The notes below the pieces were generated by a model, which saw nothing but the letters and a program-made list of their open reading frames with translations, ran no database searches and was not told the origin of the DNA. 64,000 nt of DNA from CAXMST01 sp963790085 (GTDB lineage Bacteria > Actinomycetota > Thermoleophilia > Solirubrobacterales > 70-9): the NCBI GenBank assembly GCA_963790085.1, contig CAWBNH010000013.1:434001-498000 (forward strand), written 5' to 3'. Within the stretch, counting starts at the first letter, position 1, and every line of letters begins with the position of its first letter. Shown one piece after another: positions 63,969 through 64,000 of the stretch. The position numbers were made by a program, and so were the translations under genes.

Positions 63969-64000
63969 GCCGGCGCGAATCGGGCTGCTCGGCCGCGGCA
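63961..64000 (+). CDS. Start of probable homoserine dehydrogenase, cut by the window end
   Basis: Only 13 residues are visible, SEPARIGLLGRG after the Met: the first strand and Gly-rich turn of an NAD(P)-binding domain. It overlaps the lysA stop by 8 bp. In many actinobacteria lysA is followed by hom, whose N-terminus looks like this. The assignment rests mainly on context. Confidence 0.5.
   Translation, partial: MSEPARIGLLGRG

Overview
The window is GC-rich bacterial DNA, densely coded on both strands. The best fit is an actinobacterium of the Thermoleophilia/Solirubrobacterales type. Seen directly: strong G/C wobble bias, a dnaK-grpE-dnaJ-hspR operon with HspR (actinobacterial heat-shock control), an actinobacterial-type inositol-1-phosphate synthase, and three secreted proteins sharing a PSPAL/PSAAL-type signal-anchor N-terminus. 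The taxon is an inference; no rRNA is present.

Layout. 1-1319: end of a saccharopine-dehydrogenase-like enzyme and a membrane UspA-like protein. 1339-8589: chaperone block on the minus strand (clpB with its own promoter; dnaK-grpE-dnaJ-hspR plus a small membrane protein). 8847-12479: a frameshifted exported EEP-family nuclease/phosphatase, an 85-bp tandem duplication, a cytochrome c, endonuclease III and a PfkB sugar kinase. 12527-16922: alpha/beta hydrolase, Aur1-like PAP2 protein, CDP-alcohol phosphatidyltransferase and inositol-phosphate synthase, which look like an inositol-lipid module. 16923-26790: GMC oxidoreductase, a glycosyltransferase-PHP fusion, a uracil-DNA-glycosylase-like protein, an RNA m5U methyltransferase, a basic coiled-coil protein, ornithine carbamoyltransferase, tRNA-Glu and Lgt.

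27000-34500 and 42100-44800 are the accessory parts. They hold paralogous secreted proteins with near-identical terminators, a shared 18-mer upstream of two exported-protein genes, and broken small genes next to tRNA-Asp. A tRNA-Val gene has its 3' 49 bp duplicated 3.48 kb away, bracketing one large cyclase/ATPase/TPR regulator, as in an integrated island without an integrase.

34500-42000: APC permease, cupin, Zn-alcohol dehydrogenase, FHA-HTH protein, lipoprotein/hydrolase pair, a membrane glycosyltransferase with an extracytoplasmic N-terminal domain, and a fumarylacetoacetase-family enzyme. 44966-52278: VOC protein, ferritin behind two iron-box-like sites, enolase-superfamily enzyme, TerC, and a decarboxylase - amidinohydrolase - M20 carbamoylase operon that could run arginine to putrescine. 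52506-64000: CorC/HlyC protein with a structured leader, hydroxyacyl-CoA dehydrogenase, thiolase, MBL hydrolase, CWB2-type wall protein divergent from an acyl-CoA dehydrogenase, an M23 peptidase, lysA and the start of a probable homoserine dehydrogenase.

A recurrent signal is a TANNNT or GATAAT -10 box 4-12 nt before the start codon in about twenty genes, implying widespread leaderless transcripts. In one metallo-beta-lactamase-fold gene this geometry points to an ATC start codon.
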